64,000 nt of DNA, taken from the IMG/VR virus record IMGVR_UViG_3300042731_009409, positions 1 to 64,000 of that record; one strand, written 5' to 3'. A program made the translations under genes and the position numbers. This document shows positions 32,318 to 41,324 of this stretch, piece by piece. The DNA is from a virus. The notes beneath the pieces were generated by a model, which did not search any database, was not told the origin of the DNA, and was given only the letters and a program-made list of their open reading frames with translations. Numbering within the stretch: position 1 is the first letter of the stretch; each line of letters begins with the position of its first letter.

Positions 32318-35026
32318 TTAACCTCTATTCATCGGTGCTGAACCGTGCTCCAACATAGCTCTTCTTTGCCACGGAGTTGATTTAAAACCAGATCTTTCCT
32401 GTATTTCAAGTCTTTTTCTCGAACTTGCTATATTCAAAGAATCTCCATCTATAGACAAATCATTCTTTACATCAATTTGTCTTTTGTCTTCTATTATGTT
32501 CTCAACTTTTATATCTTCTCTTTTCGCCGCTTCTTTTTTTGTTGCAATCGTAGAAGCTTGTGTAGCAAGTTTAGCAAGATCCGAATTTCTTTTAGAAATG
32601 TCTTCAGGTTCTACAAGTTTTTTTGTTTTAACAATACCTATCGACTCAAGCATTTCTTCTCTTGTGTTAAAAACTTTTTCGTTGGATGGCATATTAAATA
32701 AATTTCCACTCAACCCTTCTTTTGCAAAAGTTCTAACAGCGTCAGGTACATCAATATTGAAGGCATCGCCAAGAGCCAATGCTGCCTCTATTATCAACCT
32801 TAATGGTTTTAAAACAAAATCTAATATTGCGGTTCCAAGTTTTGCTAACCCTCTTACCATATCACCAGCAAAAACTTCCTCAAATGCAATTGCAATTTTT
32901 GCAAAACCTTCGCCGAATTGTGTAGCTATCCAATCTACCACCGGCCAAACCATTTTCATAATTGTTTCTATAATCACGCCAACAACTTTTAATAATGTCC
33001 ATATTATATCAACAACAACTTTTACAACTGTATAGATCGCTATCACAATTGATGCAATCAATGGTATTGCATATTTAACAAAAACTAAAATCGCCTGTGC
33101 AATTGCCCCTATTATCGATCCTATTACTCTTCCGACTTCCCGCCAATCTACTTTTGTTTTATCCATTTCGCCAAACAAAAACGTATATAAATCAGCAAAT
33201 ACAAGTTTTATGTTTATAACTATTTCAGACCACACCTTTCCCAGTTCTTCCAAAATCGGTATAAACGCATCTTTAATACCTAGCCATAACGGTTTTAAAA
33301 CATTTTGATAAACATCTAAACCCCAAGTCTTAATGTTTTTCCATACTCTAACGGCTGTTTGAAAAAACGATTCATTTTCTTTCTTAAGTAATTGCCAAGC
33401 TAAAAGTAAAGCGCCAGCAACTATAACAACAGGCCAAAACACAGCAGCCAATATGGTTCCAATTCCGGAAACAATTGATACTATGCCACCAATTATAAAT
33501 TTAACACCAATTAACCCTAATATAACCGGTGTGATTGCTGCCGCTGCAATCAAAAACAGTGATGCCATTTTTGTTATTTGTCTTAATGATGTAGAACCAC
33601 CAAAAGTTTCTTTAAACCAATTTGCACCTTCTTTTATTTTTGTAGTAAGCCAATCCCAAGCATTTCCGATTGTATCTATAGCGTCTCTCAAACCACGCGC
33701 TATATCTAAAGCTGTTTGGCCATATTTTTTTACTGCATCAATGCTTATGCCAATGGATTTAGGATCTTCCGCCGCTTCATTTATTTCCATGAGCGCAAGC
33801 AATACATTGTTAAAACCTTCTGTAAATTGCCTTAACGATGTAGCAAAGGGTTTTAGCAGTGGTTCAAAAAAGTTAACAGATAGACCTTCTAAGGAACTTT
33901 TGAGAAGCGTTACAGAACCGGCAAAATTATCCAATCTTCTTTTGGCCATCTCCAAAGCGGCACCTTCGCCTTCGGACGATTTTTTATATTGTTCCTCAAG
34001 AGAAAGAATACTTTTTCTGCCAGCAATAGCAAGAGCATTATATGCTTTTGCTCCTCTTTGGCCAAACACCTCAGAAATAATCGCTTGTTTTTCAACAACG
34101 TCTTTTATTCCTGACATTTTTTTACTAAAGTCGTCAACAATATCAGCAACTTTTCTTAAACTACCATCACTGTTTGTTAATTCTAATCCAAATTTTTTTA
34201 ATATTTTTTGAGCTTTCTGAGAAGGTTTGGCAAGTTTAATCATCATATTTGAAAATGCCGTACCACCAATAGAACCTCTTAAACCAGCATTTGCAGCAGC
34301 CGCGAACAGAGATGTTACTTCTTCTATCGACAAATTTAAAGATTTTGCGCTTGAAGCGCCATAAACAAACGTTTCGCCTAAAGACAATATATTTGTGTTT
34401 GCGGTTGCACTTGCCAAAGCCAAAACATCCGCAATGTGGCCAGCGTCACTCCATTCCTTGCCCATGCCTTTTACTACTCTTGCAACAACGTCGGCACTCT
34501 GTCCCAATTCTATTCCGTCTGCTGCCGCTGCATTCATAACGCCACCAAGAGACGCTACAATCTCAGTCGGTCTTGCCCCTGCCCTTGCTAAGTATTCCAT
34601 ACCTTCGCCTGCCTGTGAGGCAGAGAACACGGATACAATACCCATTCTCTTTGCCTCTCTAGACAGCATTGACATTTCTTCCCCGGTGGCTCTGGATACG
34701 GCACCAACGGCCGACATTTGTTTTTCATAGTTTATCGCTTGGTTTAAACCTGCACCAATGGCAAGAGATAGAGGGGCAAAACCCAATCCGACACTTCCAA
34801 TCCCTGACGCTATTTTCGATGCACCCGATGATACACCAAGAGCCATAGCTTTCATTTTGGCTGTTAATTGCGACGAGGATTGAGATATTTTACTCATAGA
34901 ATTTGGAACTGTATTTGTAATATTTACAAAACGACTATATGATTCTCTTGCTCTATCAACAGAAGAAACCATTTGTCTGGTATCAGTGGAAAAAATTGAA
35001 CCTAAACCAATTTTTTCAAAAGCCAT
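32318..35026 (-). CDS. Tail tape measure protein
   Basis: A 902-residue protein of the TP901-type tape-measure family: N-terminal helices, then YEKQMSAVGAVSRATGEEMS (100-120), SVFSASQAGEGMEYLARAGA and GLRGSIGGTAFSNMMIKLAKP. Several hydrophobic segments follow between about 490 and 720 (FLIAAAAITPVILGLIGVKF, FWPVVIVAGALLLAWQLL). It sets tail length and may pass through the host membrane with the DNA. It starts one base after the chaperone extension frame ends (TAATG-type overlap), the usual gene order. Confidence 0.92.
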   Translation of the reverse strand: MAFEKIGLGSIFSTDTRQMVSSVDRARESYSRFVNITNTVPNSMSKISQSSSQLTAKMKAMALGVSSGASKIASGIGSVGLGFAPLSLAIGAGLNQAINYEKQMSAVGAVSRATGEEMSMLSREAKRMGIVSVFSASQAGEGMEYLARAGARPTEIVASLGGVMNAAAADGIELGQSADVVARVVKGMGKEWSDAGHIADVLALASATANTNILSLGETFVYGASSAKSLNLSIEEVTSLFAAAANAGLRGSIGGTAFSNMMIKLAKPSQKAQKILKKFGLELTNSDGSLRKVADIVDDFSKKMSGIKDVVEKQAIISEVFGQRGAKAYNALAIAGRKSILSLEEQYKKSSEGEGAALEMAKRRLDNFAGSVTLLKSSLEGLSVNFFEPLLKPFATSLRQFTEGFNNVLLALMEINEAAEDPKSIGISIDAVKKYGQTALDIARGLRDAIDTIGNAWDWLTTKIKEGANWFKETFGGSTSLRQITKMASLFLIAAAAITPVILGLIGVKFIIGGIVSIVSGIGTILAAVFWPVVIVAGALLLAWQLLKKENESFFQTAVRVWKNIKTWGLDVYQNVLKPLWLGIKDAFIPILEELGKVWSEIVINIKLVFADLYTFLFGEMDKTKVDWREVGRVIGSIIGAIAQAILVFVKYAIPLIASIVIAIYTVVKVVVDIIWTLLKVVGVIIETIMKMVWPVVDWIATQFGEGFAKIAIAFEEVFAGDMVRGLAKLGTAILDFVLKPLRLIIEAALALGDAFNIDVPDAVRTFAKEGLSGNLFNMPSNEKVFNTREEMLESIGIVKTKKLVEPEDISKRNSDLAKLATQASTIATKKEAAKREDIKVENIIEDKRQIDVKNDLSIDGDSLNIASSRKRLEIQERSGFKSTPWQRRAMLEHGSAPMNRG

Positions 35027-35235
35027 TATTTTTTACCTTTTTTAAGCATTTTTTCTTCGTCTTTCAGTTGTTTGCTTAAGCGTTTGAGATACCATTCTCT
35101 TTCCACAAATTCCATTTCCATTATTGACGAGTAATCCATTCCCTTCATGCAATAAGTTAATGTAAAAACTTGTTCCAATAAGTCGTCAAGTTTGCTTATT
35201 GGGAAGAAATTCCGAAAAAATTGGTATACTCCCAT
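35026..35235 (-). CDS. Tail assembly chaperone, frameshifted C-terminal part
   Basis: A 69-codon frame overlapping the end of the chaperone gene by 40 bases in the -1 frame. It ends on a charged helix (WYLKRLSKQLKDEEKMLKKGKK). Its apparent ATG at 35235 has no SD. It is more likely expressed as the extension of the 35196-36005 protein by -1 frameshifting at 35214-35220, adding 62 residues after F264. This is the equivalent of lambda gpGT and P2 gpE', which chaperone the tape measure protein. Confidence 0.8.
   Translation of the reverse strand: MGVYQFFRNFFPISKLDDLLEQVFTLTYCMKGMDYSSIMEMEFVEREWYLKRLSKQLKDEEKMLKKGKK
35175..35220 (-). promoter_or_regulatory. Programmed -1 ribosomal frameshift site
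   Basis: On the - strand the heptamer T_TTT_TTC occupies 35220-35214 in the correct phase of the chaperone frame (AAT TTT TTC). Slippage by -1 leads directly into the frame that ends at 35026. Eleven bases further on, CCAATAAG (35202-35195) pairs perfectly with CTTATTGG (35182-35175) across a 12-base loop, a plausible stimulatory hairpin that also contains the zero-frame stop. Placement immediately before the tape measure gene is the classic site for this signal. Confidence 0.85.
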
Positions 35236-36005
35236 GGTATAGTTCTTATAAATTTAGTTTTACAATTGTCGCAAACAGCTTCTATTGATAAATCTGGACC
35301 AAGCCTATTTTGGTCGATTTTGTTTGACAACGTTTCTATATCTGCCTTTCCCATCTCATCAAGTTCGTGATCGACCAAATTTATACTTTCCTTTTCTTCA
35401 TTCAGGCCAATTATGTGCGAAACAAATATTTTTGCTTTTAAGTCGCCAAAACCTTTCATGTTTTTATCCGTGAAAGATTCATACGAATTCCATCTTGACG
35501 GTGCTAATCTGAATTTATTTATCTGTTTTTTTCTTATTTCAAATGGTTCTTTCAATTCATAAAACCATTTCGATTCTTCGAAATCACTGAAACAAGTGTT
35601 ATCTATACTGCCAACATCACCCTTAAATACAAATTCGTTTCCACACGCCCTTGTATTTGGACATGCAAGTTTAATGTCTATTTCAGGACCAAGAGATTTA
35701 TATCTCATATAACAATATAGAAACATAACATCACCGGAAAACATGGTCATTATCTTTAAGATCTTCTCCTCTATTGATAATTTTTCAAAATCCCATGGTC
35801 CAAGCCTTGTAAACATTGTCCCTATAAGCATTGCAACAAATCGGCCTGTGGTAGCATCTTTATTTTTTTCTGCCAACAGGCCGATTTCGCGTTCTTGTTT
35901 CATTGTCCAACGTTTAATTGAAAATGTTTTGTTGTACGAATTGCCATCTCTAATTCCTAATGGCAATTCGTTCATGTCTTTTATTATCCTGGTTTCTTTT
36001 GGCAT
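35196..36005 (-). CDS. Tail assembly chaperone (short form)
   Basis: A 269-residue protein directly upstream of the tape measure gene, with the slippery site six codons before its stop. It contains ACPNTRACGNEF and AVCDNCKTKFIRTIP, paired Cys that may bind zinc, on a mostly helical background (FAVMLIGTMFTRL-like segment near residue 55). The long form would have about 326 residues. Family assignment rests mainly on the frameshift architecture and position rather than on sequence similarity. Confidence 0.75.
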   Translation of the reverse strand: MPKETRIIKDMNELPLGIRDGNSYNKTFSIKRWTMKQEREIGLLAEKNKDATTGRFVAMLIGTMFTRLGPWDFEKLSIEEKILKIMTMFSGDVMFLYCYMRYKSLGPEIDIKLACPNTRACGNEFVFKGDVGSIDNTCFSDFEESKWFYELKEPFEIRKKQINKFRLAPSRWNSYESFTDKNMKGFGDLKAKIFVSHIIGLNEEKESINLVDHELDEMGKADIETLSNKIDQNRLGPDLSIEAVCDNCKTKFIRTIPWEYTNFFGISSQ

Positions 36006-36059
36006 TTAGCTATCTCCATTTAGCACAATAGGCTTATGTTAGATCTGCTTTAATAAAAA

Positions 36060-36500
36060 TTACGGAAGGGGCTCAACACTATCAGCAGAAGCGGTCCACT
36101 CTATTAATTGTGCTTCGCCGTCATTTCCCATTTCCGAATCGGGTAAATTTCTTTTTGTCAAAAACATTCCATCTAAAAAATAACTTCTAACTGCCGTTTC
36201 AGATGCTGTTTTATATGTCAATGTAGCAGGCCTTTTGTATGTTGGCGCTGAGTTTTTACATTCTAACCACCACTCCTCTAGAGCCAAAACTTCAACTGCA
36301 TGGTGCAGAGGAATAGAAAAAGTGAATTCTACAGGATTCGAATCACCACCACTTGCCTTTGTGTTATCAGGCAAATCAACGGTTTTTAATTCTTCCTCTA
36401 TATTGCCGTGCATTGTTACGGTCAAATCAACCATACCATTAACACTGAGTGTATATTTGTTCTTCGCTGCGTGATCCGGAAGGATTAATCCTTTTAACAT
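36060..36500 (-). CDS. Tail tube protein
   Basis: A 146-residue protein immediately following the sheath and one small gene, the usual place of the tube protein. Pattern: SVNGMVDLTVTMHGNIEEEL, VEFTFSIPLHHAVEVLALEEW and a C-terminal EAQLIEWTASADSVEP, matching the beta-sandwich tube subunits of contractile tails. About 140-170 residues is normal for the family. It polymerises as the inner DNA conduit. Confidence 0.75.
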   Translation of the reverse strand: MLKGLILPDHAAKNKYTLSVNGMVDLTVTMHGNIEEELKTVDLPDNTKASGGDSNPVEFTFSIPLHHAVEVLALEEWWLECKNSAPTYKRPATLTYKTASETAVRSYFLDGMFLTKRNLPDSEMGNDGEAQLIEWTASADSVEPLP

Positions 36501-36513
36501 AATTTACCTCCCT

Positions 36514-36735
36514 TTATTCGATCGTAAACTGAGTGGTTACAGATGATGCTGACGAATCGGTATGGTCAGCATCAGTTTCTGCATTATAGTCTGTTATTAA
36601 TTGGTTTAGGGCGGTTGTCAAAGCTGCAACTTGTGTTGCAATTGCCGCAATTGCATCATACAGCGTAGCAGTGCCGTGTGATTTGTCCAAACCCGCTCCA
36701 GCGTCGCCAATAATCTTTTTTATACTTACGGTCAT
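36514..36735 (-). CDS. Small virion-associated protein between sheath and tube
   Basis: A 73-residue protein with an Ala/Thr-rich helix (YDAIAAIATQVAALTTALNQ) and a polar end. Short proteins of this composition are frequent next to sheath/tube genes; the function is unknown. SD AAAGGAG precedes ATG 36735. Confidence 0.65.
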   Translation of the reverse strand: MTVSIKKIIGDAGAGLDKSHGTATLYDAIAAIATQVAALTTALNQLITDYNAETDADHTDSSASSVTTQFTIE

Positions 36736-36747
36736 TTTATGCTCCTT

Positions 36748-39030
36748 TTAATTAGCAGAATCAAAAATTCCTTGTTTTCCAATTTCTATAATAAATCTTT
36801 CAACTGTATCGGCCAATCTTAATGAAATTGATGCATTAAAATCACCTTGGGCCATCGTTGCATCAGTATTATTTTCGCCATCGATTTTGATTATACATGC
36901 TTCGGAAAATGTATCTCCGCGAATTGCATTTTTCTTTCTCCATTCGGGCAAGAAAAATGATCTTAGCGATGATTTTGTTGGCCCCCACAAGTTAGAATCA
37001 TTTATTTGGAAAATGATCCAATCGTAATTTTCAGAAAGAACGTGCTCGTAATAAGACATCTGCTCGCGTTGATGTTTCCATTTCCAGGTAGAATCCAGAT
37101 ATAAAGTTCTATCACCCCAAATAATATAATTTCCCTTTACCTTTTTGATAACAGAAATCCCAACCGGGTTTAGACTTTCTTCGTCAAGCAAAGTGTTGCC
37201 GGTAGTCAAAGAAAGAATTTCTGGCAACGTTGCGTCAATACCAGCTTGCGCTTTATGATAACCCTCATAATCTCCAGAAAACCTTGCTTCACGACCATGA
37301 ACCATACCCGTATTCGTAACAAGTTTTCTTTTTCCTTCTCCGCTTCCTAGTGGATCGGCAACATAACAGTAAGATGGAAATGAACAAACGGCAAAATCAT
37401 TTCTTCCATACGTGTCATTTATTTGAGAGATCGCACCAATTTCGGTTGTTATGTTTGATGGAATTTCGTATCTGTATTGATGGTTTTTTGCTTCTGCATA
37501 TGCAACTCCCGCCTGAGCGACAGTTGTAGAAGTTACACCAGGGGTGGCCATTTTTACTAAACCAGCATTGGTTCCTTTGAGTCTATTAAACGGACTTGAA
37601 GATGTATCCCACGCTTGTTGTGTATAATCACTATCTGCAATATCTGCATTGCCGTCAATCCCGCCAGCCAATTCCGTTGTTGCAACAACCATAAATTGAT
37701 CGTCTGCTTCAGAAATCGAAGTCATATCAGAACCATCAGCAACGGTTATAGTGTTGTATGCATTTGATACAATTCTGTATTTTTTCAGTTTTTCATTCGC
37801 TTTATCTGGATACAAATAACCATTTGCATATTCGCCATTTTCCAGAGGCTTATAATACACAATAATTACGTCTGCAGCAACACATGCAGTTGACCCAGCC
37901 GTGATTGTAAAAGGAGGAACAAATCTGTGACCAGAATCAAACTCTGTTCCAAAAGTTATTGTCCCGAGAGAACCAAATTCAGACGAAACAACACCGCCCT
38001 CTGTTGCCGATGTCATTGTAATCGTAAGCGTTTGTCGTACCATTTCGGCGTTAACAGTCCCCAAAGCAATTGTAGGGTCGCCAGTTGCGCCAGACAAATC
38101 CATATAATGTATGTTTGCTGTCAAAATAGTATCTGTTACGCTTGAAACAGTTCCATAATAATTTGCTGGACGAACGTTTGCTACGTGAGCACCAGTCCAA
38201 AGATCTTCAGCTTCGATTTCATAATTCGAATCATCGTTGTTTATGATCGAAACCCAATATTTTGTCGAAGTTGGGTCAGTTGACAAATCAGAATATTTTT
38301 TGACAAACTCGCCATCAACATAAACTGATAACGAAAATTCTGTGTCCGGATTTTGTTCGCCGTCCCCAATTTCAAAAGAAACCGCTTTGTCGTCATTGTC
38401 TAAAAACAGAGTATAACCGGTTTCAGAACCAGCGCCTAAATCAGTGTCCATTGTTTGATCTGCCGCAACCTGGATAACACCGGCAGAAGTATTTCCAATA
38501 ATCGGATATTGAGTATTTGCAACACCTTCAAGTTCTACATATCCGCCTTTCCATTGATCTGTTACCCATGTAGTAATACCAGTTGTAATTTCTGTTTCAT
38601 CAATATCTGCTACGTCCGAAACATCGCCATCATACTTTTGTTTTTTTCCACCCCAACGGCCACCGTTATGAGCTTTGATTTTTCCCATAGCAACAGGAAT
38701 TACACCATCTTTTCTCGCATATATAGTTTTTTCAGCTTGAACTTCGTTCCCATCAGTTACTCTAACCAAGTACAAACCACCAGCGCCATTGGCAATCCTG
38801 TAATAACTAAAGCAGTTGTCAGGCAATAGCGAATCGTCTATGTAAGATCCGCATTTTTTCAAAAAACTTGCTCTGCTTTGACACTGTATTAATTCACCGA
38901 CCGGTCCTTTTTCAAGCAAACCGGCATAACCACACCAGCCATATGGTGCAAGCTCAATGCTTTTTTGGCCAGATTTTTCTATTATTACTGTGCCAGCGCC
39001 CCTAGTAGGTCCAAAACGTCTTTGAGCCAT
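36748..39030 (-). CDS. Contractile tail sheath protein
   Basis: A 760-residue sheath subunit. The N-terminus GAGTVIIEKSGQKSIELAPYG and YYRIANGAGGLYLVRVTDG match the start of myovirus sheath proteins. The C-terminal domain (WGPTKSSLRSFFLPEWRKKN, then ASISLRLADTVERFIIEIGK) is the conserved sheath core that mediates contraction. The large central region (about 170-450) is beta-rich and variable, as in large myoviruses. SD AGGAGG precedes the start. Confidence 0.9.
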   Translation of the reverse strand: MAQRRFGPTRGAGTVIIEKSGQKSIELAPYGWCGYAGLLEKGPVGELIQCQSRASFLKKCGSYIDDSLLPDNCFSYYRIANGAGGLYLVRVTDGNEVQAEKTIYARKDGVIPVAMGKIKAHNGGRWGGKKQKYDGDVSDVADIDETEITTGITTWVTDQWKGGYVELEGVANTQYPIIGNTSAGVIQVAADQTMDTDLGAGSETGYTLFLDNDDKAVSFEIGDGEQNPDTEFSLSVYVDGEFVKKYSDLSTDPTSTKYWVSIINNDDSNYEIEAEDLWTGAHVANVRPANYYGTVSSVTDTILTANIHYMDLSGATGDPTIALGTVNAEMVRQTLTITMTSATEGGVVSSEFGSLGTITFGTEFDSGHRFVPPFTITAGSTACVAADVIIVYYKPLENGEYANGYLYPDKANEKLKKYRIVSNAYNTITVADGSDMTSISEADDQFMVVATTELAGGIDGNADIADSDYTQQAWDTSSSPFNRLKGTNAGLVKMATPGVTSTTVAQAGVAYAEAKNHQYRYEIPSNITTEIGAISQINDTYGRNDFAVCSFPSYCYVADPLGSGEGKRKLVTNTGMVHGREARFSGDYEGYHKAQAGIDATLPEILSLTTGNTLLDEESLNPVGISVIKKVKGNYIIWGDRTLYLDSTWKWKHQREQMSYYEHVLSENYDWIIFQINDSNLWGPTKSSLRSFFLPEWRKKNAIRGDTFSEACIIKIDGENNTDATMAQGDFNASISLRLADTVERFIIEIGKQGIFDSAN

Positions 39031-39038
39031 ATTACCTC

Positions 39039-40277
39039 CTAAATTATAGTGATAGACAAATCACCAGCAATATTAAAACTTTGTACAAGTTCATTAGTTT
39101 CATCACTGTAAGAAAATACAATATTTTTTACCAAAAATCTAAAAATAGATGAAAATACTCCAGAATTTTTTCCTCCTTGTCCAGTAAAATCAGAGCTTAT
39201 AAACCAATTATAAGACTCGTCCAAACCAACTAGATTAAGTTTTTCATTTTCTTCGAATAATTTTTGTATAGAATCTTGCAACCTTTGCAAATCAAAAGAA
39301 CTGTTTGTTATAACCGAAACTATAAACTCATAATCTCTCTGCCTTGATTTTATTATACTTGTAGCAGTGTAATTGAATTTGTTTCTAACAGAAGTTTTAA
39401 AGGAAGCCGGAATGTTCTTTAAAACTTCCGTGTTCAATATATGGATAGCTGGAACTTTGCTTACTTCTATATAATCGTCATCAGTCGTAAATGCCACCAA
39501 AGGTTTATATGTAAATTTTATCCAAACTTTTTTATCTTCTGAAACAGTTGTATTAAGCGTTATTATTTTTGTGTTGGAATCATAACTTGAATATATATCG
39601 GTGTATTTGCTTGGATCGTCAGTGTAATTAAAACAGCTGTCGATTGCAATTATTTCATAATCTGTGTCAAGTTCGAAATCGTTTAAGTCAATTGTGTCAC
39701 TATCGTTTGGCATTACAATTATGTGATCAGATATTGGTCTTAATTCTTTCAATTTTGGGATTATTGAATTATATATAAGGTCGTCTTGAAAATCTATTGT
39801 AGATTCGTATAAAACCCTTATCTCGTAAATTTTTGGAGTATATCTAATATCATTGGAAGTTAAATTTATTATTATTTGTAATTTCTTTTCTGTTGCATCA
39901 AACGAATTTATATTTTCTGCAATTTCATCTTCTGTATTCCAGTCGGTCGTGTTTATTTCCCATGTTGCACCGTTCCAATAATACTCGTTTGTACCATTCC
40001 CGATTCTAAAATTATATCCTGTAAGTTCTGTATTATCATAATCTTTTGTTATATCTCCCAAAACATCAAAACCAATAAATCTAACAACACTGCCAGGATT
40101 AAAAACCCAACTTTTAACATAAAGATCTGAATCAGTTGGATATTCCTTTGTACTTTCGTTATACAAAAGTTGTATACAATTGTCACTTGGATTTAATCTG
40201 GTATCAGTTCCCAATTCTATTTCACTTCTATTTGTTTCGTAAAACAAAAATCTTTTTACTATTTTTTTGACTATCAT
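39039..40277 (-). CDS. Tail/neck structural protein, unknown
   Basis: A 412-residue acidic beta-rich protein between the morphogenesis protein and the sheath. It begins MIVKKIVKRFLFYETNRSEI and contains repeated short strands with many Asp and Thr. The start overlaps the previous stop by four bases. Position suggests a tail terminator or sheath-proximal protein, but no family is recognised. Confidence 0.65.
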   Translation of the reverse strand: MIVKKIVKRFLFYETNRSEIELGTDTRLNPSDNCIQLLYNESTKEYPTDSDLYVKSWVFNPGSVVRFIGFDVLGDITKDYDNTELTGYNFRIGNGTNEYYWNGATWEINTTDWNTEDEIAENINSFDATEKKLQIIINLTSNDIRYTPKIYEIRVLYESTIDFQDDLIYNSIIPKLKELRPISDHIIVMPNDSDTIDLNDFELDTDYEIIAIDSCFNYTDDPSKYTDIYSSYDSNTKIITLNTTVSEDKKVWIKFTYKPLVAFTTDDDYIEVSKVPAIHILNTEVLKNIPASFKTSVRNKFNYTATSIIKSRQRDYEFIVSVITNSSFDLQRLQDSIQKLFEENEKLNLVGLDESYNWFISSDFTGQGGKNSGVFSSIFRFLVKNIVFSYSDETNELVQSFNIAGDLSITII

Positions 40278-40915
40278 GTCATTGATACCAATTCTTTATA
40301 GGCTGATTTGAATGCTTTAAACCAGTTATCAATCAAAACATTTTTTATACCGCCATCTTTAAATGCCTCATCAACAAATTCTCTTGGGGGGATTATTATT
40401 TTTGTAGTATTGTTATTTAGAGGTTTCCATTTTTTAAAATAACCAAACAAAGTTTTTGCACGTCCTGTCAATTTCGATGAATCTAATTTGCCTTGACTTG
40501 CGCTTGCTAACACCAAAAATAATCCTCTCATTTTTTCAGTAACGCTTATTGTTTTTCCATAATGCACTGTCAAAGCAATATTGTAGTTTTCACTGGTTCT
40601 CAATACACCGACAAAAACAAAATCTAAAAAAGGATTGTTTGTACCAAGCACTTTCGATGTTACCGATTTAAACAAAGTCGCCCCTGGTTCAAATCCAACC
40701 AACGGTTTGTTATCACCCTTTATAAGTTGTGTTAATTGCGCATTGTCTTCAAATTTTCCACTCTTTATAGTATTTCTAAGATGTTTTTCATAAATTTTAC
40801 CATTAAGTCTACTAGCCGTTCTTATATTTTTTCTAACTATTTTATTAAGCACATTTGTACCTAGTATTTTTTCTAGTTTTTTCCAATTTTTATCTTTTTT
40901 AAAAATAGTTTTCAT
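40274..40915 (-). CDS. Neck/tail completion protein (virion morphogenesis-like)
   Basis: A 213-residue basic protein. An N-terminal helix region (TASRLNGKIYEKHLRNTIKS) and a C-terminal IIPPREFVDEAF followed by a helix resemble the Mu gpG/HK97 gp10-type virion morphogenesis family, in which the late P-R-x-F-[ILV] motif is conserved. It should act at head-tail joining. Overlaps of four bases at both ends show coupling. Confidence 0.65.
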   Translation of the reverse strand: MKTIFKKDKNWKKLEKILGTNVLNKIVRKNIRTASRLNGKIYEKHLRNTIKSGKFEDNAQLTQLIKGDNKPLVGFEPGATLFKSVTSKVLGTNNPFLDFVFVGVLRTSENYNIALTVHYGKTISVTEKMRGLFLVLASASQGKLDSSKLTGRAKTLFGYFKKWKPLNNNTTKIIIPPREFVDEAFKDGGIKNVLIDNWFKAFKSAYKELVSMT

Positions 40916-41319
40916 ATCGCATAATTGTTCTGTGCAGGATGTTTATCATTAAAAAATGCTTTTACCATCGTAGCACCTAATTGATCTGTATAATGACCTG
41001 CTGGCGTCAATCCATTTATATAATATACACAATCTAGTTTTCCAATCTTTGTAATTTTGTCATCAGTTTTTAAAGTTATTGATTGATATTCTAAATCCGA
41101 ATACCTAAACAATACATATCCAGTTGCCTTTATTATCTTACCGCCGATATCAACTTCCTTTTCTCTTCCAAAATATTTTGGTTGTCCTAAAACCGTTTGT
41201 GAACTGTTTCTTGACGTTTGTGGTATTGGTTCCCTGTGGTTTTCATCATACACTGTGTTTGCAGTATCTAAAGTTTGTATTATCACGTTTACGGGATGTA
41301 TTAGATTTGGCAATACCAT
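40912..41319 (-). CDS. Putative head closure/neck protein
   Basis: A 135-residue beta-rich protein (TGYVLFRYSDLEYQSITLK, DKITKIGKLDCVYYINGL) between connector and morphogenesis genes, where head-closure (stopper) proteins are normally encoded. The assignment is from gene order and size only. Confidence 0.55.
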   Translation of the reverse strand: MVLPNLIHPVNVIIQTLDTANTVYDENHREPIPQTSRNSSQTVLGQPKYFGREKEVDIGGKIIKATGYVLFRYSDLEYQSITLKTDDKITKIGKLDCVYYINGLTPAGHYTDQLGATMVKAFFNDKHPAQNNYAI

Positions 41320-41324
41320 TTATG

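Noticed and set aside
33453-34211. Long + strand ORF of 252 codons
   Set aside because: Antisense of the tape measure gene, which has clear family features; no SD and no isolated expression context.
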